Shown here: positions 53,061 through 61,760 of the stretch, piece by piece
Numbering within the stretch: the first letter of the stretch is position 1
Layout of the letters: each line of letters starts with the position of its first letter
Assembly (NCBI GenBank): GCA_050297015.1
Contig: JBNKRZ010000037.1
Location: 1 to 64,000, forward strand
DNA length: 64,000 nt
Direction: 5' to 3'
From: JACKJA01 sp050297015
GTDB taxonomy: Bacteria; Pseudomonadota; Alphaproteobacteria; Micavibrionales; Micavibrionaceae
Program-made: the position numbers and the translations under genes
The notes under the pieces: model-generated
Database searches by the model: none
Seen by the model: the letters and a program-made list of their open reading frames with translations, nothing else
Told to the model about the DNA's origin: nothing

Positions 53061-53828
53061 TCAAGCCATGTACTGTCCCCCGTTAGAGGAAATCGTCGTC
53101 CCCGTTATAAACGCAGCCTTTTCCGAAGATAAAAACGAAACAATAGCGGCGATTTCTTCAGGCTTTCCCATCCGCCCTACGGGGATCTGACGAACGATAG
53201 TCTCCAGAATGTCATGGCGCATAGCCGCCGTCATTTCCGTTTCAATATAGCCGGGGCAAATCGCGTTCACAGTCACCCCCTTGGCTGCATTTTCAAGAGC
53301 CAGCGCCTTGGTAAAACCGATCATACCAGCCTTTGCGGCGGAATAGTTTGTCTGCCCCATCTGCCCCTTTTGACCGTTAATTGAGCTGATATTAATAATG
53401 CGCCCACATTTACGGCTGCGCATCAAAGGCACCACGGCACGGCAAATATTGAAGCAAGAATTCAAATTCGTATCAATCACCTTATGCCAGCATTCCGCAT
53501 CCATCTTATGCAACATACCATCACAAGTAATCCCCGCATTATTAACAGCAATAGCGATCGGCCCCATATCATTCTCAATCATTTCGATAAGATCCTGACA
53601 TGCGGAAAAATCACTTACGTTACACTGAAGCGCACGCGCGCCCGTTTCTTCTTCACAATGGCGCGCGGCATCCTCATTTCCACGATAAAGGGCGGCAACC
53701 TGAAAACCATCGGCCCGTAGAGCCTTTGTAATTTCAAGTCCGATGCCCCGTGTACCGCCGCTGACCAGCGCCACTTTTTCACTGTTAGGCATCGGTGTTT
53801 TTTGTTTATCTTCTTTTTTAGCAAACAT
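53061..53828 (-). CDS. phaB: Acetoacetyl-CoA reductase
   Basis: NADPH-dependent reduction of acetoacetyl-CoA to (R)-3-hydroxybutyryl-CoA, the PHA monomer. Short-chain dehydrogenase motifs: VSGGTRGIGLEI, NNAGIT, the catalytic Ser in INISSINGQKGQMG and NYSAAKAG (Tyr, Lys). The QKGQMGQTNYSAAKAG region is typical of PhaB rather than FabG. AAGGAG stands eight bases before the ATG. It follows phaA by 12 bases, so the two form an operon. Confidence 0.94.
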   Translation of the reverse strand: MFAKKEDKQKTPMPNSEKVALVSGGTRGIGLEITKALRADGFQVAALYRGNEDAARHCEEETGARALQCNVSDFSACQDLIEMIENDMGPIAIAVNNAGITCDGMLHKMDAECWHKVIDTNLNSCFNICRAVVPLMRSRKCGRIINISSINGQKGQMGQTNYSAAKAGMIGFTKALALENAAKGVTVNAICPGYIETEMTAAMRHDILETIVRQIPVGRMGKPEEIAAIVSFLSSEKAAFITGTTISSNGGQYMA

Positions 53829-53840
53829 TTTTAACGCTCC

Positions 53841-55040
53841 TTACTTAAGGTTCATTTTCGGGTCACGCTCAACGCACAGCGCAATCCCCATGCCGCCTCC
53901 AATACAAAGCGTTGCCAAGCCTTTAGCTGCATCGCGGCGCATCATCTCATGAAGCAACGTGACCAGAATACGCGTCCCCGATGCTCCAATCGGGTGTCCC
54001 AAAGCAATCGCCCCCCCATTCACATTGGTTTTATCCGGATCAAAGCCCAGCTCTTGTGAAACACATAAGGCCTGAGCGGCGAAAGCTTCATTCGATTCAA
54101 TCACATCCAAATCGTCAACGGCCCACCCCGCCCGCGCCAGCGCTTTCTGCGTCGCGGGGATAGGCCCCGTCCCCATCAAAGCAGGATCAACCCCCGCCGT
54201 CGCCCAAGAACGAATAGCCGCCAAAACCGGCAACCCACGCTTTTCAGCCTCATCCGCCCGCATCAAAAGAACCGCAGCCGCCCCGTCATTAATACCGGAG
54301 GCGTTCCCCGCCGTCACGGTTCCCTCCTTTTTAAAGGCCGGGCGCAATTGAGAGAGCTTCTCCGCCGTTACACCCGCGCGCGGGAATTCATCCTTATCAA
54401 TAACAATCTCTTTTTTGCGGGTTTTTACGCTTACAGGCAAGATTTCCGCCGCAAATTTACCTTCGCTCACAGCCCGCTCGGTTTTCTGTTGAGAAAACGC
54501 CGCGAATTCATCCTGCGCCTCTCTGCTGAACCCATATTTTTGTGCAATATTTTCCGCCGTGATCCCCATATGATAATCATTAAAGATGTCCCAAAGCCCA
54601 TCACGGATCATCGTATCGCACAGCGTAGCATCTCCCATCTTCACCCCGTCACGCATATGAAGGAAATGCGGCGCCATACTCATATTTTCCTGACCGCCTG
54701 CCACAACAATTTGAGCATCGCCACTAGCAATCGCCTGCATCCCCAGAGCCACACTCCGCAACCCCGACCCGCAAACCTGATTGATCGTCAGCGCTGTTTT
54801 CTCTTCCGGCACCCCCGCCGCGATAGCCGCCTGACGCGCAGGATTTTGCCCCACACCCGCGGTTAGAACCTGCCCCATAATCACTTCATCAACGGCCGTC
54901 TTTTCAATGCCCGCCTCATCAAGCAAAGCGGCAATAACCTGCCCCCCCAGGATATGAGCCGGAACCGTAGAAAGCCCCCCGTTAAAACTGCCGATAGCGG
55001 TTCTTTTTGCTGCAACAATGACAATTTTATCATCATTCAT
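53841..55040 (-). CDS. phaA: Acetyl-CoA acetyltransferase
   Basis: Condenses two acetyl-CoA to acetoacetyl-CoA. The 399-residue thiolase has acyl Cys90 (NQVCGSGLRS), GGQENMS, the His of NVNGGAIALGHPIG and the second Cys in LCIGGGMG. The frame opens at 55067; ATG 55040, preceded by AAGGG, is chosen. It is the first gene of phaA-phaB, with the short PhaC-like gene 90 bases upstream on the same strand. TTGC-rich stretches upstream (about 55085-55125) might bind PhaR, by analogy only. Confidence 0.95.
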   Translation of the reverse strand: MNDDKIVIVAAKRTAIGSFNGGLSTVPAHILGGQVIAALLDEAGIEKTAVDEVIMGQVLTAGVGQNPARQAAIAAGVPEEKTALTINQVCGSGLRSVALGMQAIASGDAQIVVAGGQENMSMAPHFLHMRDGVKMGDATLCDTMIRDGLWDIFNDYHMGITAENIAQKYGFSREAQDEFAAFSQQKTERAVSEGKFAAEILPVSVKTRKKEIVIDKDEFPRAGVTAEKLSQLRPAFKKEGTVTAGNASGINDGAAAVLLMRADEAEKRGLPVLAAIRSWATAGVDPALMGTGPIPATQKALARAGWAVDDLDVIESNEAFAAQALCVSQELGFDPDKTNVNGGAIALGHPIGASGTRILVTLLHEMMRRDAAKGLATLCIGGGMGIALCVERDPKMNLK

Positions 55041-55130
55041 AACTATATCCCTTCTCAAAAAATGCAAAAAATCATGTCCGCCATTATTTCCTTTTTTTGA
55101 GTTTTCGCAAGAGGATATTGCAAAAGAAAA

Positions 55131-56291
55131 TCAGTTCTTTTTGCTGCACCGCAACCATTCCAGAAGAGGATACCATACATCCGTTTCCGCACGCCGCCCC
55201 GTCATCATACCTACGTGACCGCAACACGGCTCTTGCAATGTCGCGCGCGACAAACGTGACGCCAAGGCTTTTGCCGATTCAGCGGGAACCAATCGATCAC
55301 GAGAAGGAGCCACAATCAAGGACGGTATATCAATATCCTCAGGGCGTATATTTTCCCCGCCCACGCACCACGTCCCCTTGGCCGTACGATTTTCTGCATA
55401 CCATGATAACAGGAACGTTCGCACAAGACCCGCCGGAAGCGCCACACCCCCATTCAACCAATCCTCCGTTGCGACGAACAATGTGGCTTCTTTACTCTCC
55501 GGCGCAAGCGCTGAAAAACGCGCAAACTTCTCCGCCACCCGATCGGCATTCACCATCGCAAATACACCTTGCAGCCATTCCGCCCCTAAAACGTTGTGAC
55601 GATTGATTTGCTGAAAGGCCAACGGCATGCTCGCAAGCACCTGATTTTTCAAAAGGGGATCACCCGCACGAAAGTCCCACGGTGTTGCTAAAAAACACAA
55701 TCTATCCAAAGACGCCTGTGCCTCTTTTTGCGCGGCCAGGGCTGTCAAAAACACACCCCCCATGCAATACCCCAACGCATGAAGTGGCGCGCCACTATGC
55801 TGCGCGGCGAAAGATAACGCCGGCAACAAACGATCTTTCATCAAGGTATCAAAATCCCTTTGCCCGTCATCATACTCCGGCATGCCCCAATCTAGAACAT
55901 AGACATCTTTCCCCTGCGCCGCCAACCAACGGACAAAAGATTTATCGGGCAACAAATCAAAAATATAAGAGCGGTTGATCATAGAAGGAATAAGAAAAAT
56001 CGCCGGCGTTTTTTCATGCGCTCTCTCTTTTGCACAAAAAAGCAAAAGTGAAACGGTCCCCGCGCGCCAAACTTCAGAGAAATCCGAGGAAAGAGAAACA
56101 TCGCGCCGGTACGGATGGCGATGATAAGCCTGCACACCACGCACAAAAGCCTCCCCCGCCGCCCGGCACACGAATGCGGAAGCGGAATTATCATCCTGCG
56201 CCCGCAGCGCCATTCCCGCAAAAAAACTAAGCGAAAAGGGTTGAGGTCCGCGGCGTATATAGGCGCCATCCGACAAAAAATCAGAATCCAT
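55131..56291 (-). CDS. Short PhaC-like alpha/beta hydrolase
   Basis: A 386-residue PhaC-family protein, much shorter than the class I enzyme at 7.9 kb since it lacks most of the amino-terminal domain. The synthase box is GYCMGG with Cys176, and Asp332 (APSRDRLVP) and His359 (CCGHVGMM) complete the triad; FLIPSMINRSYIFDL and VYVLDWGMP resemble class III synthases. I place the start at ATG 56291, where AGGAGT (56299-56304) is seven bases upstream; the open frame to 56534 overlaps phaR and is unlikely. It could polymerise PHA, or act on PHA intermediates. It is divergent from phaR with an operator-like dyad between. Confidence 0.85.
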   Translation of the reverse strand: MDSDFLSDGAYIRRGPQPFSLSFFAGMALRAQDDNSASAFVCRAAGEAFVRGVQAYHRHPYRRDVSLSSDFSEVWRAGTVSLLLFCAKERAHEKTPAIFLIPSMINRSYIFDLLPDKSFVRWLAAQGKDVYVLDWGMPEYDDGQRDFDTLMKDRLLPALSFAAQHSGAPLHALGYCMGGVFLTALAAQKEAQASLDRLCFLATPWDFRAGDPLLKNQVLASMPLAFQQINRHNVLGAEWLQGVFAMVNADRVAEKFARFSALAPESKEATLFVATEDWLNGGVALPAGLVRTFLLSWYAENRTAKGTWCVGGENIRPEDIDIPSLIVAPSRDRLVPAESAKALASRLSRATLQEPCCGHVGMMTGRRAETDVWYPLLEWLRCSKKN

Positions 56292-56357
56292 TTTGTGCAC
56301 TCCTGATATGCAATATAAAAAAAATTGACGCAAAAAACCACATAAACTCTTTTCGCA

Positions 56358-56374
56358 ATGCAAAAATTGTGCAT
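56358..56374. promoter_or_regulatory. Operator-like dyad between phaR and the phaC-like gene
   Basis: ATGCA, seven bases, TGCAT: a perfect inverted repeat inside a TGC-rich stretch. Known PhaR sites in other alphaproteobacteria are TGC-containing palindromes, so this is a good candidate for autoregulation of phaR and control of the divergent gene. AGGAGG of phaR lies about 36 bases to the right. Confidence 0.5.
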
Positions 56375-56423
56375 AATGGTATAGTAATTTCCCTTTAAAT
56401 ATATAAGAGGAGGCAGGCTCGCT

Positions 56424-56924
56424 ATGGCTACAGCTAAGAAAAAAGATGGTCCTATTGTTATTAAAAAATATGCAAACCGTCGCCTGTACGATACGGGACG
56501 AAGCAGTTATGTAACACTGGAAGATTTGTGCCAAATGGTCAAAGACGGTCAGGACTTCATCGTTTATGATGCAAAATCCGGTGATGACTTAACGCGTCAG
56601 GTTTTAACCCAAATTATTCTCGATCAGGAATCAAAGGGGGAAAACATGCTGCCGGAAAGTTTCCTGAAACAGCTTATCGGCTTTTACGGCGACAGTGTGC
56701 AATCCTTCGTTCCCAGCTATCTGGAGCAGGCCTTTTCAGCCTTCACCAAGCATCAGGAAGAATTAAGAGAACAGATGCAACAATCCATGCCCGGCATCGG
56801 CGTTATACCTTCAATAAACTCCATGACCTCACTGGAAGAGATCAACCGCAAAAATATGGAGCTGTTTGAAAACGCCATGAAAGCATGGGCGCCTTTTAAT
56901 CCTATGAGCGCAGGCGAAAAATAA
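56424..56924 (+). CDS. phaR: PHA synthesis repressor PhaR
   Basis: A DNA-binding regulator that senses polymer and controls phasin and PHA genes. The conserved amino-terminal domain IVIKKYANRRLYDTGRSSYVTLEDLCQMVKDG covers about 11-42, followed by the PHB_acc domains ending near 115 and a helical tail rich in Gln/Met. Length 166. AGGAGG stands upstream of the ATG. Its own terminator follows at 56955. The divergent short PhaC-like gene and phaA-phaB lie immediately to the left. Confidence 0.95.
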   Translation: MATAKKKDGPIVIKKYANRRLYDTGRSSYVTLEDLCQMVKDGQDFIVYDAKSGDDLTRQVLTQIILDQESKGENMLPESFLKQLIGFYGDSVQSFVPSYLEQAFSAFTKHQEELREQMQQSMPGIGVIPSINSMTSLEEINRKNMELFENAMKAWAPFNPMSAGEK

Positions 56925-56954
56925 CTTCGCGCCTACCCGAACAAGACCTCATAC

Positions 56955-56991
56955 AAAATGCAGCAATCTCATCCGGTTGCTGCATTTTTTT
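56955..56991 (+). terminator. Rho-independent terminator after phaR
   Basis: AAAATGCAGCAA, ten-base loop, TTGCTGCATTTT followed by more Ts. It is 31 bases beyond the phaR stop and also lies near the end of the convergent EAL gene. Confidence 0.92.
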
Positions 56992-57004
56992 ATACCCACT
57001 TCCG

Positions 57005-58393
57005 TTAGATATCGTCATCATCCCCGGAAGAAGAAAACAAATGGCGCTGCGCGTGATCTTCCGGCAACCAGACCCGCTCAATCAAAGGTAAACCATAGGC
57101 ATACCCCTGAATGTTGGATATACCGTCTGCCGTCAAAAGGGAGGCATCACCTTCCGTTTCGGCCCCCTCCCCGATCGTTTCAATCCCTAAGCCATCGGCA
57201 AGCATTTGTAGCGTCTTCACGAACAGGCGATTTTTTTCATCCTGAATATTGCGAATATAAGATTTATCAATTTTTAGAAAATCTATATTCAGATCTTTAA
57301 TCTGAGAAAACGCCGTATACCCCGCCCCAAAATCATCCAACGCAATCCGGCAGCCGAGTTCCTGCAAGCGAGAAACAATGCGCACGGTTTCCTCATAATC
57401 ACCCATTGCTGCACTTTCCGTCAACTCAACCACCAAACGCGGTGCAACATTTTTATGGTTCCGCAAAACGGATTCCAGCGCCGCCAGCCATTCCGGGCTG
57501 TGCAAAGACATATGGGAAACGTTGATAGACAAACTCAAATCCGGATACTGAATCAATTCCTGTAACGCTGTCTGCAGAGCAAACTGATCCGCTAAATGAC
57601 TAAGCCCCAGATGCTCGATAGCCGGCACAAAATCCGCAGCATTACAAATCGTTCCATCCTCATTAATCATGCGGATCAAACACTCATGAAGAACAACATT
57701 ACCGTCCCGCGCCCGAATAATCGGCTGATAAGCCAGGCGCACCCGTTTTTCCCGTAAAGCATTCAAAAACGCATTACCCTGCGCCAAAATACAACGATAT
57801 GATTCCGTCTGATCGGCCATCCCCTCATAAGAAACAAAGCCGTTAAAGCGCCTTTCTCGTGCGGCCCGCATCGCGGCCTCTGCCTTTATCAGAATATCCG
57901 CCGGACGATCTGTACCCTCCCGGTCTATCGTCACCCCGCCAATTGACAGGCTAACAGTCACCTTCCCCGCCGGGGTCGAAAGAGGAACCTCATGAAAATA
58001 ATTAAGGATATAACGGGCAACGGCACTCATGTCATGCTGCGCATTATCATGCAACAAAATGCCAAAAGCATTTCCCTCCACCCGGCACACATAAGCAAAG
58101 CGCCCCAAAAGATCACGAAGCGCCACCCCCGTTTGCTCAATGATACGATCAGAAACATGCATTCCAAACGCTTCATTGAACATAAACATGCGGTTTATAC
58201 CCGCCACAAGCAAGGCGGTCTTATCTTGCGCCGTTTCATCTGCCCAGCGTTCAATCGCCTGAAACAAAGATTGGCGGTCAACCTGATTCCCCCATATCTG
58301 AGATAGCGGCGCTCTAAAGTCCGGCGTCACAGGAGATGATGCGGGATTTTTAGAGGAAGCGTTTTTTTTATTATTTTTGGATTTTTCAGTCAT
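57005..58393 (-). CDS. c-di-GMP phosphodiesterase with degenerate GGDEF domain
   Basis: A 462-residue cytoplasmic protein. The amino-terminal GGDEF fold (about 55-185) has EGNAF (106-110) in place of GGDEF, so it should not make c-di-GMP. The EAL domain (about 210-450) reads ECLIRM instead of EALxR, but the residues needed for hydrolysis look intact: Glu237, Asn291, Glu323, Asp353/Asp354 in LDDFGAGY, Lys374, Glu409 and Gln429 in QGYAYG. It lacks sensor and membrane parts. The start is nine bases from the stop of the coiled-coil gene upstream, so both share a transcript. Confidence 0.88.
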   Translation of the reverse strand: MTEKSKNNKKNASSKNPASSPVTPDFRAPLSQIWGNQVDRQSLFQAIERWADETAQDKTALLVAGINRMFMFNEAFGMHVSDRIIEQTGVALRDLLGRFAYVCRVEGNAFGILLHDNAQHDMSAVARYILNYFHEVPLSTPAGKVTVSLSIGGVTIDREGTDRPADILIKAEAAMRAARERRFNGFVSYEGMADQTESYRCILAQGNAFLNALREKRVRLAYQPIIRARDGNVVLHECLIRMINEDGTICNAADFVPAIEHLGLSHLADQFALQTALQELIQYPDLSLSINVSHMSLHSPEWLAALESVLRNHKNVAPRLVVELTESAAMGDYEETVRIVSRLQELGCRIALDDFGAGYTAFSQIKDLNIDFLKIDKSYIRNIQDEKNRLFVKTLQMLADGLGIETIGEGAETEGDASLLTADGISNIQGYAYGLPLIERVWLPEDHAQRHLFSSSGDDDDI

Positions 58394-58402
58394 CAGCAGT
58401 TG

Positions 58403-61400
58403 CTACGGTGTGGAGAGAAGAGCGTGAACCAGCCGTTCACTAACATCCATAGCCACATCCATAGAGGCCACATCAACTTCATGCGCGATCGATGTAAACA
58501 CGCCATCCTGCGTATAGAAAACAAGAGAAGCCGCTGCCGAAGCATCATCCCCCATACAGGCAACTTCATAAGTCGAAATACGTATACCATCCTGATCCTT
58601 CACCACATCGGGCATAGCGGCAAAATCACCGGGGCAACGATTTTCCGTTTTATTCAGATAAGCCTCAACCAACGTATCAAATTGCTGAATATCCCCCAAC
58701 GCCTTTTGCTCCGCGCTACCGAAGAGATTTTCAGCATCCCAGCTATAAACTGTCACAGCGGCATCTTCCCCGGCATCTACGGGTTTCACAGCCGCCCCCC
58801 GCACAACTGATGCCTGCTCCAGAAGAGCCTGCAAATCGGCCCCGGCCGGCTTAAACGTTATAGTGGAGGCTTCATTCAACGGCAACGACGAAGCGCTCAA
58901 AGGCTCCTCCGTCACAGCAGCAGCAAGAGAAACAGGGCGGCTCACTTCCCCCGGCATCATCGTAGAGGAAGAAATATCTGCCTCGGCTTCAATCCCGGCA
59001 GATACCGATGGCGCATCATTCCAATTCACCGTTTCAGCAACAACAATCCCGGCGCGCTCATCAGCATAGGAAGGGGCTAAAGCCTCCCCCGATGATGGAG
59101 AAACATGCTGCACTTTTTGTGCAAGCTGCAATGTCTCATTTTCTTGCTCAAGGCGGGCCTTTTCACTCTCAAGACGGGCCACCTTACTACGAAGCGCCTC
59201 GATATCTCCCGCGGGCGGCGCATCCTGCACCCGAGCTTCAAGCGCTTGTTTGCTGCGTGCTACGTCCGCACGTGCCGCAACAAGTTCTTTTTCCAAACTC
59301 ATCAATTTCGCCGTTTGCGCTTCACTTGCGATTTCAGGATCAAACAGCATAAACTCCAGCTCACGCTTTTCCGCTGTACATTGCGCGCGTTGCGCTTCCA
59401 CCTGCCCGCCCATTTTTTGCAACTCGCGCTCAGCCTCATTAAAACGGCGCGTCGCCTCTTCCAAATCCCAATTTGAGGATGCCAGCTCAAATATGCCATC
59501 CGCCTTTTCTGTCCGCAAAGCATCCAGTTTTTGGGCCAATTTGTTCTTCTCAACATTAGCCATTTGCAACTGCTCTTCCAGGATTTTAACCCTAGCCAGC
59601 GCACTATATGAATCGGCAGCCACCGGCGCAGGAGAAGATGAAACCTCATCCAGCTGTGCAAGCAATGCCGCATTCCGCCCTTCAAGCTGCTCGACCGTTT
59701 CCATCAAGCTGGCAATTTTCTGCATATCTTCCTTCTGTGCCGCATCATCCGCCACACGGGAACGCTCCCCCACATCGGAAAGACGCGATTGAAGCGCAGC
59801 AATTTCCTGTGTTTGACGCACGAGCTTTTGATTTAAGCTCTCATTTTCCTGCTCCAACCCGGCCACACGCTGCGCATCCCCCTGCGTCAAAGCCGTGTCA
59901 TTCTGAAGACGGGCCTTCAAATCAGCGACCTGTAACATCTGCTTTTCCAGATCGCGTTCAAGCGCTTCCTTTTCACCTTGAATAGCGCGGATACGTTTAT
60001 TCAACGCCGCAATCGTCCCTTCATCCTGAAGAGTCCCCTTTTGCGCCTCGTGCTTGGCGCCATCAAGTTGTGCCTGCAAAGTGCGGATATCATGTTGCTG
60101 GCGCGCGGAATCGTTCAACAAACGGTGATTTTCCGCCTCCAGCGTCGCAATACGTTCGTTCTCCTGACTACGATCAGCGGCATCAGAAACCTCCGCCATC
60201 AACTTGATATTCTCCGCCTCGAGTTCCGATATACGAGTCATTTCCTGAGAGTGATCCGACGCGACATTCAGATCGTCCCGCAGCGCCTGATTCTCTTTTG
60301 CCAGAGCGCTCAGTTTCATTTCGCTTTCACGCATAGCCGTGCTAATCCTGGCCTCAGCATCACGCGCCGCGGCCGCTATTTTTTCATCGGCTGCACGCTG
60401 CGCGGCACTCACATTCACTGCGGCTTCACGGCGCGCATCATCCTGTGCGGCCATCTGCGTTTTGAGCTGCGCCTCCAAAGAGGCTACACGCTGCATCTGC
60501 GCATCATAATCAGAACGCAATGCCGTATTCTGCGTTTCCAATGCGGCAATCCGATCTTTCAAGGTCGCAATCAGACTTTCCTCCCGTGAGCGATCGCCCG
60601 CCGCCGCCATTTTTTGCTGCAAATCAGCCGCCAATGCTTTTTGCTGAGCCAGCTCATGCAACAACGTCTCGTTCTTCGTGCGCTCCGTCGCAATTTCCGC
60701 CTTAAGGGTTTGCTCAATATAAGCAGAATCCTGCTCCTGCGCGCTGTTTTGTATTTCCATGCGGCTACGCATATCGGCTAACTTATCATTCAGCGCATCG
60801 CGCTCCGTCTCCAGCCCGCGAATTGTCCGGTTCATTGCCGCAACGGACTCACTCTCTGCACTATTTTTAGCCATCGCGCTTTCATAAGACTCACGCGCAG
60901 CCTGAATATCAGCCTTTAAACGCTCATTCTCGCGACGCAAAGAAGCCATTTCAGCAAGCTGCGCTTCATTAACGGGCGCATTCGAAACAGAAAGCGCCGG
61001 AGTCTGTCCTGAAGCCGCTGGCGCTTGGGCCGTTTGCGCGCCTTCATCTCCGGCAGCCGGTTCTATAAGAGTAGCCAAACAGCCATTAAGCTTCTTCTGC
61101 CCCCCCGCAATATCGCCCATAAAAAAGGCATAATCCTGACCGTTCACATCAACCGTTAGACGATCTGAGCGGTTCAGCGCATCATAGAAAGCATAATCCT
61201 GCCCCAGATGAAGAACCAGCGCCTTCCCGGAAACCGGGCGCACATCAAAACGGCGCGCTTGCCCAAAACCGGCATCGGCAGAAACCGCATAAGCCTGAGC
61301 CTTATTAAGCTGCATTTTTTGAAAATCAATCGCCAGAGAGCTTTCATCTTTGGCATTGCGGGCCATTGTCAAGACAACCCCGTCCGTAAAACGGCGCGCC

Positions 61401-61576
61401 AGAGCGCAATAAGAATCGCCTCCAGACTCACGCGCCGCAATCTTGGAAACGGCCCAACTACTGTTCGGGCGATAAACCGTCTCCGCCGCCGTGCTATCAC
61501 TCAAAGCCAACGGCGCAGCGCCCATAACAACGCCACCAAAGACAACCGAAGACAAAAGCCATTTACGCATAAACAT
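58403..61576 (-). CDS. Large secreted coiled-coil protein
   Basis: A 1057-residue exported protein with a signal peptide (about 1-26, WLLSSVVFGGVVMGAAPLAL). An amino-terminal globular domain (about 38-170) resembles that of the 61.8-63.0 kb neighbour. Residues about 205-860 form a long, charged coiled coil rich in Glu, Ala, Gln and Lys. A carboxy-terminal domain (about 950-1057), starting VTVYSWDAENLFG and holding two cysteines, is separate. The VTVY string matches the OmpA-like lipoprotein at 7 kb. AGGAG precedes the ATG. Not a known family to me; it could be a periplasmic scaffold. Confidence 0.8.
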   Translation of the reverse strand: MFMRKWLLSSVVFGGVVMGAAPLALSDSTAAETVYRPNSSWAVSKIAARESGGDSYCALARRFTDGVVLTMARNAKDESSLAIDFQKMQLNKAQAYAVSADAGFGQARRFDVRPVSGKALVLHLGQDYAFYDALNRSDRLTVDVNGQDYAFFMGDIAGGQKKLNGCLATLIEPAAGDEGAQTAQAPAASGQTPALSVSNAPVNEAQLAEMASLRRENERLKADIQAARESYESAMAKNSAESESVAAMNRTIRGLETERDALNDKLADMRSRMEIQNSAQEQDSAYIEQTLKAEIATERTKNETLLHELAQQKALAADLQQKMAAAGDRSREESLIATLKDRIAALETQNTALRSDYDAQMQRVASLEAQLKTQMAAQDDARREAAVNVSAAQRAADEKIAAAARDAEARISTAMRESEMKLSALAKENQALRDDLNVASDHSQEMTRISELEAENIKLMAEVSDAADRSQENERIATLEAENHRLLNDSARQQHDIRTLQAQLDGAKHEAQKGTLQDEGTIAALNKRIRAIQGEKEALERDLEKQMLQVADLKARLQNDTALTQGDAQRVAGLEQENESLNQKLVRQTQEIAALQSRLSDVGERSRVADDAAQKEDMQKIASLMETVEQLEGRNAALLAQLDEVSSSPAPVAADSYSALARVKILEEQLQMANVEKNKLAQKLDALRTEKADGIFELASSNWDLEEATRRFNEAERELQKMGGQVEAQRAQCTAEKRELEFMLFDPEIASEAQTAKLMSLEKELVAARADVARSKQALEARVQDAPPAGDIEALRSKVARLESEKARLEQENETLQLAQKVQHVSPSSGEALAPSYADERAGIVVAETVNWNDAPSVSAGIEAEADISSSTMMPGEVSRPVSLAAAVTEEPLSASSLPLNEASTITFKPAGADLQALLEQASVVRGAAVKPVDAGEDAAVTVYSWDAENLFGSAEQKALGDIQQFDTLVEAYLNKTENRCPGDFAAMPDVVKDQDGIRISTYEVACMGDDASAAASLVFYTQDGVFTSIAHEVDVASMDVAMDVSERLVHALLSTP

Positions 61577-61760
61577 CGTGTTTGCTCCTGAAAATATACA
61601 CTTCCCAGAAAAGAAAAGCGCTCTGATCTCTCAAAATATACAACCCATTCCGGATAGAATCACCCATCCCCTTGGTTCAAGGATACATAGATGACAAAAT
61701 AAAAGAAAGGCTATTTTAAATAAAAAGGCAGAGGGTTTTTCAAAGCGCACCCCGAAAACG

